From DASPWW01 sp035461345 (lineage in GTDB: Bacteria; Actinomycetota; Thermoleophilia; Solirubrobacterales; 70-9): 23,533 nt of DNA. The stretch covers positions 1 through 23,533 of the forward strand of contig DATHVJ010000070.1 of assembly GCA_035461345.1 (NCBI GenBank). The letters are read 5' to 3'. How positions within the stretch are numbered: the stretch's first letter is position 1; each line of letters opens with the position of its first letter. Of this stretch, positions 14,496 to 21,334 are shown one piece after another. The notes below the pieces were generated by a model. It was not told the DNA's origin and ran no database searches. It saw only the letters and a list, made by a program, of their open reading frames with translations. A program made the translations under genes and the position numbers.

Positions 14496-15535
14496 TACAA
14501 GGCGCCGGTGTCCCGCATCAGCTCGAGCGTCCCCTCGAGGTCCGCGAGATCCGAGAGATCGACGCGCGGGGCGGGAACCCGCTCTAGGGGCCGCACCGAG
14601 GGGTCGGGCTCGACGCCCTCGATCAGCGGGTACTCCTTCGAGCTCTCCGCGAAGTAGCGCTGCGCCCGCGGGGACAGGAGAAAGCGGACGAAGCCGAGCG
14701 CCTCGGAGCGATCGTCGGTCGAGGTAAGGACGCCCACCCCGGCGGTGTTGACGAGCGACCCGAGGTCGTCGGGCGGGAAATGGACCTTGACCGGGTAGTC
14801 GGGCCCCTCCTCGGCGATCGCCTCGGCGACGTAGTAGTGATTGACCAATCCCACGTCGATCTCGCCGGCGGCGATCGCGTCGCGCACCGGAGTGTTCGAC
14901 TCGTACGCCTGGGCGTCGTTGGCGACCATGCCCTCGAGCCACTCGCGCGCTGTGTCCTCACCCTCTACCTCGCGCAGCGCCGTCACGTATGCCTGCAGCG
15001 ACGCGTTGCTGGGCGCCCATCCCACCCGGCCCTCCCACTTGGGATCGGTGAGCTCGAGCGCGGAATCCGGGAGCTCCGCCGGGCTCACGTCCGGCCCGTA
15101 GGCGATCACCCGCGCCCGCGCCGAGACGCCGACCCAGTCTCCGTCGTCGGCCCGGAACCGCGGCGGCACCCGGTCGAGGATGTCACGGGGGAGGGAGTCG
15201 AGCAGCCCCTCGGCGTCGACGGCGCCAAGCGACCCCGCATCCTGGCTGAAGAACACGTCGGCGGGGCTGTTCTCGCCCTCCTCCGCGAGCTGCGCGGCCA
15301 GAGTCGCGCTGTCGCCGAACCTGACCTCGACGTCGCGGCCAACCTCGTCCTCGTACATGTCGATCGCCGGCTCGATCAGCTCCGGCTCGCGGCCCGAGTA
15401 GACCGTGATGCCGGACGCGCTCGGATCATCGTCCGACCCCGACTCGTCGCTGCTTCCGCACGCCGCCGCCGCCAGCGTGGCGAGCGCCAGCGCGAGCGCG
15501 AGTGAGAGCTTCCCCGGAGCGGTCATCGTCGTCAC
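14495..15535 (-). CDS. Iron-type ABC transporter substrate-binding lipoprotein (FbpA-like)
   Basis: 346 residues. Residues 1-26 form a lipoprotein signal (basic start, hydrophobic core, LAAAAC with C26 as the lipid-modified cysteine), followed by an acidic serine-rich linker. The mature domain starts 'GITVYSGREPELIEPAIDMYE', typical of FbpA/AfuA, and contains 'DVFFSQDAGSLG' and 'GLVNHYYVAEA'. The adjacent Y234-Y235 correspond to the tyrosine pair that holds ferric iron in FbpA-class proteins. It therefore likely captures Fe(III), possibly with an anion. The start is GTG 15535, or ATG 15526 three codons later. The inverted repeat at 15556-15569 lies in its promoter, and a DtxR-family gene lies upstream, so it is probably repressed when metal is sufficient. 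Confidence 0.9.
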   Translation of the reverse strand: MTTMTAPGKLSLALALALATLAAAACGSSDESGSDDDPSASGITVYSGREPELIEPAIDMYEDEVGRDVEVRFGDSATLAAQLAEEGENSPADVFFSQDAGSLGAVDAEGLLDSLPRDILDRVPPRFRADDGDWVGVSARARVIAYGPDVSPAELPDSALELTDPKWEGRVGWAPSNASLQAYVTALREVEGEDTAREWLEGMVANDAQAYESNTPVRDAIAAGEIDVGLVNHYYVAEAIAEEGPDYPVKVHFPPDDLGSLVNTAGVGVLTSTDDRSEALGFVRFLLSPRAQRYFAESSKEYPLIEGVEPDPSVRPLERVPAPRVDLSDLADLEGTLELMRDTGAL

Positions 15536-15541
15536 GGCGGG

Positions 15542-15547
15542 ATAGTC
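15542..15547 (-). promoter_or_regulatory. Candidate -10 (GACTAT) of the iron transporter operon
   Basis: GACTAT on the minus strand lies 6 nt before GTG 15535 and 16 nt after TTAGGG, a possible -35 that is part of the metal box. An alternative -10, CATACT, lies upstream of the box near 15585-15590. Either way the box overlaps or adjoins the promoter. Confidence 0.3.
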
Positions 15548-15555
15548 GTTTCGAG

Positions 15556-15569
15556 TTAGGTTGCCCTAA
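15556..15569. promoter_or_regulatory. Probable DtxR/IdeR-type metal box
   Basis: TTAGG-TTGC-CCTAA is a perfect 5-bp inverted repeat with a 4-nt centre. Read as TTAGGTTGCCCTAA..., it agrees at about 13 of 19 positions with the DtxR/IdeR consensus TTAGGTTAGSCTAACCTAA (counted by hand), best in the left half and core. It lies 21-34 nt before the start of the binding-protein gene, between that gene and a DtxR-family regulator gene. It is A/T-rich compared with its surroundings. Confidence 0.6.
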
Positions 15570-15637
15570 TCCGTCGGCCGTAAGTATGGCTGATATCGGG
15601 ACCCGCCGCGCGCCGACGCCTCACCGGCCGGCGCCGC

Positions 15638-16348
15638 TCAGCGCCCGTAGCGGTCCGCGGACAGCTCGAGCTGCTCGGGAAGCGGCGCTCGCGGCGGAGG
15701 CGCGGGATCCGCCCGCACCGAGACCGTCTCCGCGACGTCGCGCTTGACCTTGTGGCTGCCCTCGTCGGAGACGATCACGACCTCGTCGTTGGAGCTCTCG
15801 ATCGTCCCCTCGAGCTCGGGGTACACGCCGGTGCCCTTGAGGTAGTGCAGCAGCTCCTCGGCTTCGTTCTCGAACCGCAGGATCTCGACCCTGGCGCCGG
15901 GCTCGCAGTCGGCGAGCAGCACGCCCTGCTCGCGGCTGCCCTCGACGAGCGGATGGCCGTGGGGACACGTCGTCGCGTCGCCGATCGCCGCCTCCATGCG
16001 CTCCTCGAGCACCGGCGACATCGCGTGCTCGAGCCGCTCGGCCTCCTCGTGCACCTCGTCCCACGGGATCCCGAGCACGTCGGTGAGAAAGCGCTCGATG
16101 AGCCGGTGGCGCCGCACCATCACGCGTGCGTGCTCGCGCCCCTCGGTGGTGAAGACGAGCGACTTGTCGTCGGCTCGGGTGACGTAGCCGTCCTTCTCCA
16201 GCCGGCCGATCATCTCGTGGACCGTCGGCGGCGAGAGGTGCATGGCGCGGGCGACGTTGGCGCCGGTCATCGGCAGCCCCGCCTCCTCGAGCCAGTACAT
16301 GATCTGGAGGTACTCCTCCTCGGCGACCGTCGCCTCGTGCCCAGCCAT
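15638..16348 (-). CDS. DtxR/MntR-family metal-dependent transcriptional repressor
   Basis: 236 residues from ATG 16348. An N-terminal winged helix ('MTGANVARAMHLSPPTVHEMIGRLEKDGYVTRADDKSLVFTTEG', split over residues 27-70) is followed by the dimer and metal domain with H81, E85, H100, E104, E107 and H108, aligned by eye to DtxR H79, E83, H98, C102, E105 and H106. A C-terminal FeoA/SH3-like domain ('GVLLADCEPGARVEILRFENE...') follows. The positions of DtxR M10 and C102 are E12 and E104 here, which is closer to the acidic set of manganese-sensing MntR. The protein should bind metal and then the box before the downstream transporter. A longer upstream reading frame exists but homology starts at this ATG. 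Confidence 0.9.
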   Translation of the reverse strand: MAGHEATVAEEEYLQIMYWLEEAGLPMTGANVARAMHLSPPTVHEMIGRLEKDGYVTRADDKSLVFTTEGREHARVMVRRHRLIERFLTDVLGIPWDEVHEEAERLEHAMSPVLEERMEAAIGDATTCPHGHPLVEGSREQGVLLADCEPGARVEILRFENEAEELLHYLKGTGVYPELEGTIESSNDEVVIVSDEGSHKVKRDVAETVSVRADPAPPPRAPLPEQLELSADRYGR

Positions 16349-16355
16349 CGTCCCG

Positions 16356-16361
16356 ATACTA
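16356..16361 (-). promoter_or_regulatory. Candidate leaderless -10 (TAGTAT) of the DtxR-family gene
   Basis: TAGTAT on the minus strand ends 7 nt before ATG 16348, with no Shine-Dalgarno between. Its spacing matches the other TANNNT elements in the window. No copy of the TTAGG box overlaps it, so autoregulation is not indicated by sequence. Confidence 0.45.
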
Positions 16362-16389
16362 GTCGTCCCTTCCGTGGGAGGATGAACGC

Positions 16390-17181
16390 GTGAGGATCGA
16401 CTCCTCAACCCGCGCGATCGTCACCGGCGCCTCGCGCGGCATCGGCCGTGCGACAGCGGCGGCGCTGGCCGCCCGCGGCGCCACGGTCGGGCTGATGGCC
16501 CGATCGCGTGAGCCGCTCGAGGCGGCCGCCCGCGAGCTCGCCGGCGAGCCGATCGTGCTGCCGGCCGACGTCGGCGAGCGCGCCGACGTCGAGGTGGCGG
16601 TGGAGGAGTTCGTGCGCCAGGCGGGAGGGCTGGAGCTGCTCGTCGCCAACGCCGGGATCGCCCACTACGCGCCGTTCGTCGAGTTGCCGATCGAGCGCGC
16701 CGAGGAGATGGTGCGGATCAACCTCCTCGGCACCCTGTACACGCTCAAGACGGCGCTCCCGCACATGCTCGACCGCGCCGCCGGTCACATCGTCGTCGTC
16801 GCGTCGGGGGCGAGCCTGCGCGCGTTCCCGTGGGCGGCGACCTACGGCGCGACCAAGTCGGCCCAGAGCGCGTTCGCCGAGGCGCTGCGCCACGAGCTCT
16901 CGGGAACCGGGGTGTCGGTGTCGACGATCTTCCCCGGCGAGATCGCGACCGACCTCCACGCGCACGAGCGCGACCGGATGCCGGACTGGTACCACGCCGA
17001 CGAGGCGATCCCGCCGCAGCGGGTCGGTGACGCGATCGTGCAGGCGGTGGAGGAGGACCGCCGCGCCACGTACGTGCCCGGGATCGTCCGTGCGCTGGGG
17101 CTCAACGGCATCGCCCCGCGGCTCGCCGACCGGATCCTGGCATCGCTGCGTGGCGCGACGGCGGCTCCTCGACGCGACTAG
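16390..17181 (+). CDS. Short-chain dehydrogenase/reductase (SDR)
   Basis: 263 residues. The NAD(P) motif TGASRGIG is at 12-19, R-S after strand 2 ('LMARSREPLE') favours NADP, D60-V is the usual adenine contact in 'LPADVGE', and NAGIAHYAPF is the N-A-G strand. The catalytic set is S139, Y152 and K156 (Y-G-A-T-K). 'TIFPGEIATDLH' is the normal P-G motif after the active site. It reduces or oxidises an unknown carbonyl/alcohol. The start is GTG 16390, with a good Shine-Dalgarno GGGAGGA 7 nt upstream. It is divergent from the DtxR-family gene by 41 nt, but nothing shows metal control. Confidence 0.9.
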   Translation: MRIDSSTRAIVTGASRGIGRATAAALAARGATVGLMARSREPLEAAARELAGEPIVLPADVGERADVEVAVEEFVRQAGGLELLVANAGIAHYAPFVELPIERAEEMVRINLLGTLYTLKTALPHMLDRAAGHIVVVASGASLRAFPWAATYGATKSAQSAFAEALRHELSGTGVSVSTIFPGEIATDLHAHERDRMPDWYHADEAIPPQRVGDAIVQAVEEDRRATYVPGIVRALGLNGIAPRLADRILASLRGATAAPRRD

Positions 17182-17990
17182 CCACCGCCCATCAGGCTCG
17201 CCACGACCGCCTCGTAGAAGCACTCCCCCATCCGCCCCTCGGTGATCGTCACGTTGGGACGGCCGGCGATCGCGGCCGGTAGCCCGGGGTCGCGCTCGGG
17301 GCCGTTGGCGGGGACGAAGAAGCGACCGACGACGTCGGCGACCGCGAGGTCCTCGATCGAGTCGCCGATCGCGATGCACTCCCCGGGCGCGTAGCCGCGG
17401 GCGCGCATGTGGGCGCCCACCGCCCCCGCCTTGCTCGCTCCGCGCGGGACGAGGTGGTAGGCGTGGGCGGTTCCCAACTCACCCATCGGACGCCCGATCG
17501 CGCCGTTGTCGAGCAGCCGCAGTTGCCCGTGCCCCTCGTCGGCCAGCAACACGTTCGCCTCCTCGACTTCGACCAGCCCCCGGAACAGGTGCGAGTAGAC
17601 GCGGTCGTGATGCCACGGGGAGTGGTACTCGATCCGACCCGGGTAGGCCGCGAACAGCAGCTCGGGCACCCCGGCGCGGTAGATCTGCTCGGCGATCGTC
17701 ACCTCGCCGTCCGCCTCCATCTCGCCCGGGAACACGGTCAGCTCGCCGTCGATCCGCATCGCGCATCCGGCTTCGAAGATGTACGAGCGCTGTCCCATCA
17801 CGCGGGCGTCCTCCATCACCTGCGGCTCGCGGCGACCCGACTTGATCACCACCTCGATCTCGGCCCGGTGGCAGGCCTCGAGGCCACGTGCCTGCAGGAG
17901 CGAGAAAGCGCCCTCGGAGTCGCGAAACAGGGAGCCGCCACGACCGAGCAAGGTGCCGTCGAGGTCGGTGTACACGCAGCGCAGGGCCAC
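17178..17990 (-). CDS. HAD-superfamily phosphatase (Cof/MPGP-like, type IIB)
   Basis: 270 residues from GTG 17990, where homology begins; the open frame extends further upstream across the promoter and into the folP-like gene. Motif I is YTDLDGTLL with D9 and D11, motif II is within 'VVIKSGR', motif III is K187 in GASKAGAV, and motif IV is IGDSIEDLAV (209 on). The cap lies between motifs II and III, and 'IFEAGCAMRIDGE' resembles the E-N-G-A motif of mannosyl-3-phosphoglycerate phosphatases. The substrate is probably a sugar phosphate but is not proven. It shares a divergent promoter region with the folP-like gene. Its TAG stop overlaps that of the SDR gene within CTAG. Confidence 0.85.
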   Translation of the reverse strand: MALRCVYTDLDGTLLGRGGSLFRDSEGAFSLLQARGLEACHRAEIEVVIKSGRREPQVMEDARVMGQRSYIFEAGCAMRIDGELTVFPGEMEADGEVTIAEQIYRAGVPELLFAAYPGRIEYHSPWHHDRVYSHLFRGLVEVEEANVLLADEGHGQLRLLDNGAIGRPMGELGTAHAYHLVPRGASKAGAVGAHMRARGYAPGECIAIGDSIEDLAVADVVGRFFVPANGPERDPGLPAAIAGRPNVTITEGRMGECFYEAVVASLMGGG

Positions 17991-17993
17991 GGC

Positions 17994-18004
17994 GCTACCG
18001 TAGC
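17994..18004. promoter_or_regulatory. Palindromic divergent promoter supplying both -10 elements
   Basis: GCTAC-C-GTAGC is a perfect palindrome. On the plus strand it contains TACCGT (17996-18001), 6 nt before ATG 18008. On the minus strand it contains TACGGT (18002-17997), 6 nt before GTG 17990. The centre, 17999, is exactly midway between the two start codons. There is no ribosome site on either side, so both mRNAs would be leaderless and their polymerases would compete for the same DNA. No -35 was recognised in either direction. Confidence 0.45.
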
Positions 18005-18007
18005 CGC

Positions 18008-18922
18008 ATGGCCTCGACGGGGGCGGCACGGCGCCACGCTCTGCGGTGGCGGTTGCGAGATCGGAGCGTGGGGTTCCCACGTCCGCTGGCGGTCGGGATC
18101 GTCAACGTCACGCACGACTCGTTCTTTGAGGGCGCCCGGAGCGGCACGCCCCACGTCGCGATCCGGGACGGCCTGTGGATGGCGCGCGCCGGGTTCGACC
18201 TCCTCGACGTCGGCGCCGTGCCCGCCGCCAGCGGCCCGCCGATCGCGGCCGACGACGAGGCGGCGCGGCTCATCCCCACGATCGAAGGCGTGATCGCGGC
18301 CCGCCCGGTCCCGGTGATCGTCGACACGTTCGTCCCCGAGGTCGCGCGCCGAGCTCTCGACGCGGGCGCGGTGGCGATCAATGACACCGGAGGCGGGAGC
18401 GACCCGGCAATGCTCGAGCTCGTAGCGGAGACCGGCTGCGGCCTCGTCGTGATGCACACGGAGGGGCCGCCGCGACGCAACAGGCCGCTGCCGCGCTACG
18501 ACGACCCTGTCGATCACCTCCGGGGGTGGTTCTCCGCCCGACTCGAGGACGCACGCTCGCGCGGCGTCGCGGCGGAGCAGATCGCGCTCGACCCCGGCTT
18601 CGACTTCGACCTGTCGGTCGACGACGACCTCGAGATCCTGTCGCGGTTGGCGGAGCTGCACGAGCTCGGGCGGCCGCTGTTCGTGGCGCTGTCGCGCAAG
18701 GACTTCCTCGGCGCCGTGCTCGCCGGGTCGTGGGCGGAGCGCGTCCCGCCCCGCGACCGCGAGTGGGCGACCGCCGCCGCCGTCACGCTGGCCGTCACGG
18801 CGGGGGCCGGGCTGCTGCGGCTGCACGACACCAGCGCGGTCGACGCGATGCGGGTCGCGCACAGGATCATGCGCGCCAGGTCCGCAAGCGAACCTGGCGG
18901 TGGTCGCGAGCTCCATGGCTAG
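18008..18922 (+). CDS. Dihydropteroate-synthase-like protein with altered substrate loops
   Basis: 304 residues on a TIM-barrel plan. DHPS landmarks: 'VGIVNVTHDSFFEG' (N33-V-T, with H36 in place of the usual proline), 'VDTF...INDTGGGSD' (D106, N125, D126), 'VVMHTEG' (H150), 'ALDPGFDF' (D195) and 'ALSRKDFLG' (S229, R230, K231), then 'LRLHDTSAVDA'. Two regions differ: loop 2, normally G-E-S-T-R-P-G, is GAVPAASGP (69-77), and the G-F-G-K lysine after the DPG motif is missing. The canonical enzyme joins pABA to hydroxymethyldihydropterin pyrophosphate; this one may do that poorly or act on another pterin. The last 15 residues come from a repeat element. It overlaps the helicase gene by 8 nt. Confidence 0.8.
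   Translation: MASTGAARRHALRWRLRDRSVGFPRPLAVGIVNVTHDSFFEGARSGTPHVAIRDGLWMARAGFDLLDVGAVPAASGPPIAADDEAARLIPTIEGVIAARPVPVIVDTFVPEVARRALDAGAVAINDTGGGSDPAMLELVAETGCGLVVMHTEGPPRRNRPLPRYDDPVDHLRGWFSARLEDARSRGVAAEQIALDPGFDFDLSVDDDLEILSRLAELHELGRPLFVALSRKDFLGAVLAGSWAERVPPRDREWATAAAVTLAVTAGAGLLRLHDTSAVDAMRVAHRIMRARSASEPGGGRELHG
18873..18905 (-). repeat. 33-nt palindromic repeat, copy 1
   Basis: The core CGCCAGGT...ACCTGGCG forms an 8-bp hairpin stem, extended by CGC/GCG around a 2-nt turn. Read on the minus strand it is identical to the copy at 21282-21314 except at two positions. It lies inside the 3' end of the folP-like gene, just before the helicase start. Confidence 0.75.
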
Positions 18923-21266
18923 ACGAGCCGCCGATCCGCTCCCCGCTGCGCTGCAGCCATCGGTCGCCGCCGTGTGGGAGCGGACGATCGAGCCGGGGAG
19001 GGACGACGGCCGCCTGGTGGCCGAGGGCAGTGAGGACGGGTCTGCGGCGAAGCTGACTCCCGTGCCCTCCTCGCTTCACCCCGACCTCCGCGAGGCGCTG
19101 CGGGCGGCGGGGGTCGAGACGCTGTACTCGCACCAGCTCGACGCGCTCGAAGCGTCGCGTCGCGGCAGCGTGATCGTCACCAGCGGGACCGCGAGCGGCA
19201 AGTCGTTGTCGTTCAATCTGCCGGTGCTCGACGGGCTGGCGCGCGAACCGCGGCAGCGCGCCCTGTTCCTGTACCCGACCAAGGCGCTGGCTCAGGACCA
19301 AGCGCGCGCTCTCTCCGTCCTCGGCCCGCCCGGGCTCAGGCACGCGATCTACGACGGCGACACGCCGCGCGACGACCGCCCCGCGATCCGCCGCCGATCC
19401 AACCTCGTGCTGACGAACCCGGACATGCTCAACGTCGGGATCCTCCCGCATCACAAGAGCTGGGGGGACTTCCTCGCGAGCCTCGGCTGGGTCGTCGTCG
19501 ACGAGGCGCACGCCTACCGCGGGGTGTTCGGATCGCACGTCGCGAACGTGCTGCGCCGTCTGCGCAGGGTGGCGCGCATCTACGGCGGTCGGCCGCGGTT
19601 TGTGCTCGCGTCGGCGACGATCGCCAACCCGCGCGAGCTCGCCACCCGGCTGGCCGGCGAAGAGTTCGAGCTCGTCGACTCGGACGGCGCCCCGCGCGCC
19701 CCGCGCAGGATCGCGATGTGGAACCCGCCGCTGCTCGACGAGCGCTCCGGCACCCGGCGGTCGGTGCTGTCCGAGGGCGCGGACTTGCTCGCGGCGCTGG
19801 TCGGCGAGGGGCTGCGGACGATCTGCTTCCTCAACAGCCGCCGGGGCATCGAGCTGATCCAGCGCTTCGCCCACGAGCGGCTGCGGGAGGACGGGCGCGG
19901 CGAGCTCGCGGAGCTGATCGCCCCGTACCGGGCGGGCTACACCCCGCAGCAGCGGCGCGAGATCGAGGCGGCGCTGTCGAGCGGCGAGCTGCTCGCCGTC
20001 GTCGCCACCGACGCGCTCGAGCTGGGGATCGACGTCGGCGAGCTCGACGCCGCGATCTGCGTCACGTTCCCCGGCACGGTCGCCAGCCTGCGCCAGATGT
20101 GGGGCCGCGCCGGCCGGCGCCGCGAGGGGCTCGCGGTGTACGTCGCCGGCCAGGACGCGCTCGACCAGTTCTTCTGCCGCCACCCCGACGAGTTCCTGGG
20201 GCGACCGGTCGAGGCCGCGATCCTCGACCACGAGAACGAGCAGATCCAGGGCCAGCATCTCGTCGCCGCCGCTTACGAGGCCCCGCTCGGCGGCGGAGAG
20301 CAGGGGACGCTGGAGGACGGCGAGGCCGGCGGGTCGCCGGACGACGAGCTGCTCGGGTCGCGGTGGCGAGAGCGCGCCGACGACCTCGTGCGGCGCGGGC
20401 GTCTGCGGCGCGGGCGCGGCGGCCGTTACGTCGTCCGCGGATCGGGCTTCCCCGCCGGGGAGCTGTCGCTGCGCTCCGCGTCCCCCGACACGGTCGCGGT
20501 CGTCGAGGGCCGATCCGGCGAGCTACTCGGTGGCGTCGAGGCCGAGCGCGCGTTCTCGACCGTCCACCCCGGCGCGGTGTACCTGCACCTCGGCGTGTCG
20601 TACGAGGTTCGCGAGCTCGACGTCGACGCCCGCCGCGCGATCGTCGAGCGGTTCGAGGGCGACTGGTACACGCAGCCGAAGAAGGAGACCGAGACGTTCA
20701 TCGAGCGCACCGACGTCTCCCGCGACGCACTGGGGGTCAAGCTGTCGTTCGGAGACGTGTCCGTCACCGAGCAGGTGATCGCCTACCAGCGCAAGCGGCT
20801 GTCGGACCACGAGGTCATCGACACGATCGGGATCGAGCTCCCGGAGCAGAACTTCCCCACCCAGGCGCTGTGGTACGTGCTGCCGCCGAGGCTCGCGGGG
20901 GTTCTGCCGACCGAGATCCTGCTGGGGTCCCTGCACGCGACCGAGCACAGCCAGATCGCCGTCCTGCCGCTGGTGGCGATGTGCGACCGCTGGGACATCG
21001 GCGGGCTGTCGACGAACGTCCACTACCAGACCGCCAGCCCGACGATCTTCGTCTACGACGGCCACCCTGGCGGGGTCGGGATAGCCCGGCGCGGCTACGA
21101 CGAGTTCGAGCGCCTCGTCGCCGACGCCGCGCAGCTGATCGCCGAGTGCCCGTGCGAGGACGGGTGTCCGTCGTGCGTCCAGAGCCCCAAGTGCGGGAAC
21201 CTCAACGAGCCGCTGCACAAGGCAGGCGCGCTGCAGCTCATGGAGCTGATGCGGCGCGGGATATAG
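18915..21266 (+). CDS. DEAD/DEAH-box helicase with C-terminal DUF1998 zinc module (MrfA/YprA, Hrq1-like)
   Basis: 783 residues from ATG 18915 (GTG 18900 is an alternative). Motif I is TSGTASGKS (89-97, K96), motif II is DEAH at 196-199, motif III is LASATIANP, and motif VI is RQMWGRAGRR. A winged-helix-like region and a beta-rich domain follow ('GVEAERAFSTVHPGAVYLHLGVSYEV', typical of this family). The C-terminus has the cysteine cluster C747-x3-C751-x2-C754-x5-C760, the zinc site of DUF1998. Relatives (Bacillus MrfA, yeast Hrq1) are 3'-5' DNA helicases that help repair bulky adducts such as mitomycin damage. The gene overlaps the folP-like gene by 8 nt and is bracketed by two inverted palindromic repeats. 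Confidence 0.92.
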   Translation: MARRAADPLPAALQPSVAAVWERTIEPGRDDGRLVAEGSEDGSAAKLTPVPSSLHPDLREALRAAGVETLYSHQLDALEASRRGSVIVTSGTASGKSLSFNLPVLDGLAREPRQRALFLYPTKALAQDQARALSVLGPPGLRHAIYDGDTPRDDRPAIRRRSNLVLTNPDMLNVGILPHHKSWGDFLASLGWVVVDEAHAYRGVFGSHVANVLRRLRRVARIYGGRPRFVLASATIANPRELATRLAGEEFELVDSDGAPRAPRRIAMWNPPLLDERSGTRRSVLSEGADLLAALVGEGLRTICFLNSRRGIELIQRFAHERLREDGRGELAELIAPYRAGYTPQQRREIEAALSSGELLAVVATDALELGIDVGELDAAICVTFPGTVASLRQMWGRAGRRREGLAVYVAGQDALDQFFCRHPDEFLGRPVEAAILDHENEQIQGQHLVAAAYEAPLGGGEQGTLEDGEAGGSPDDELLGSRWRERADDLVRRGRLRRGRGGRYVVRGSGFPAGELSLRSASPDTVAVVEGRSGELLGGVEAERAFSTVHPGAVYLHLGVSYEVRELDVDARRAIVERFEGDWYTQPKKETETFIERTDVSRDALGVKLSFGDVSVTEQVIAYQRKRLSDHEVIDTIGIELPEQNFPTQALWYVLPPRLAGVLPTEILLGSLHATEHSQIAVLPLVAMCDRWDIGGLSTNVHYQTASPTIFVYDGHPGGVGIARRGYDEFERLVADAAQLIAECPCEDGCPSCVQSPKCGNLNEPLHKAGALQLMELMRRGI

Positions 21267-21281
21267 TCGCCCCCAGGTACA

Positions 21282-21314
21282 GACCACCGCCAAGTTCGCT
21301 TGCGAACCTGGCGC
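21282..21314 (+). repeat. 33-nt palindromic repeat, copy 2
   Basis: Inverted relative to copy 1 at 18873-18905, with two mismatches out of 33. It can fold as CGCCAaGTTCGC-TT-GCGAACcTGGCG, with a single A/C mismatch. It starts 15 nt after the helicase stop. It could also end helicase transcripts, although there is no T-run. Confidence 0.75.
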
Positions 21315-21321
21315 CTCGTGC

Positions 21322-21327
21322 GGGAGG
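21322..21327 (+). promoter_or_regulatory. Shine-Dalgarno GGGAGG of the 85-residue gene
   Basis: The G-G-G-A-G-G motif ends 7 nt before ATG 21335. Most neighbouring genes lack such a site, so it fixes the start here and suggests a leadered mRNA, perhaps continuing from the helicase gene. Confidence 0.7.
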
Positions 21328-21334
21328 TTGCTAC

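Noticed and set aside
14496..14942. Upstream extension of the permease reading frame
   Set aside because: Those residues overlap the binding-protein gene in a different frame and have no membrane character; the GTG at 14495 gives the normal permease N-terminus.
16349..16408. Longer N-terminus (20 more residues) for the DtxR-family protein
   Set aside because: The extension overlaps the divergent SDR start and its ribosome site, and family homology begins just after ATG 16348.
17991..18080. Longer N-terminus for the HAD phosphatase starting at 18080
   Set aside because: It would run through the divergent promoter and overlap the folP-like coding region; HAD motif I normally lies within the first 10-12 residues, as it does from GTG 17990.
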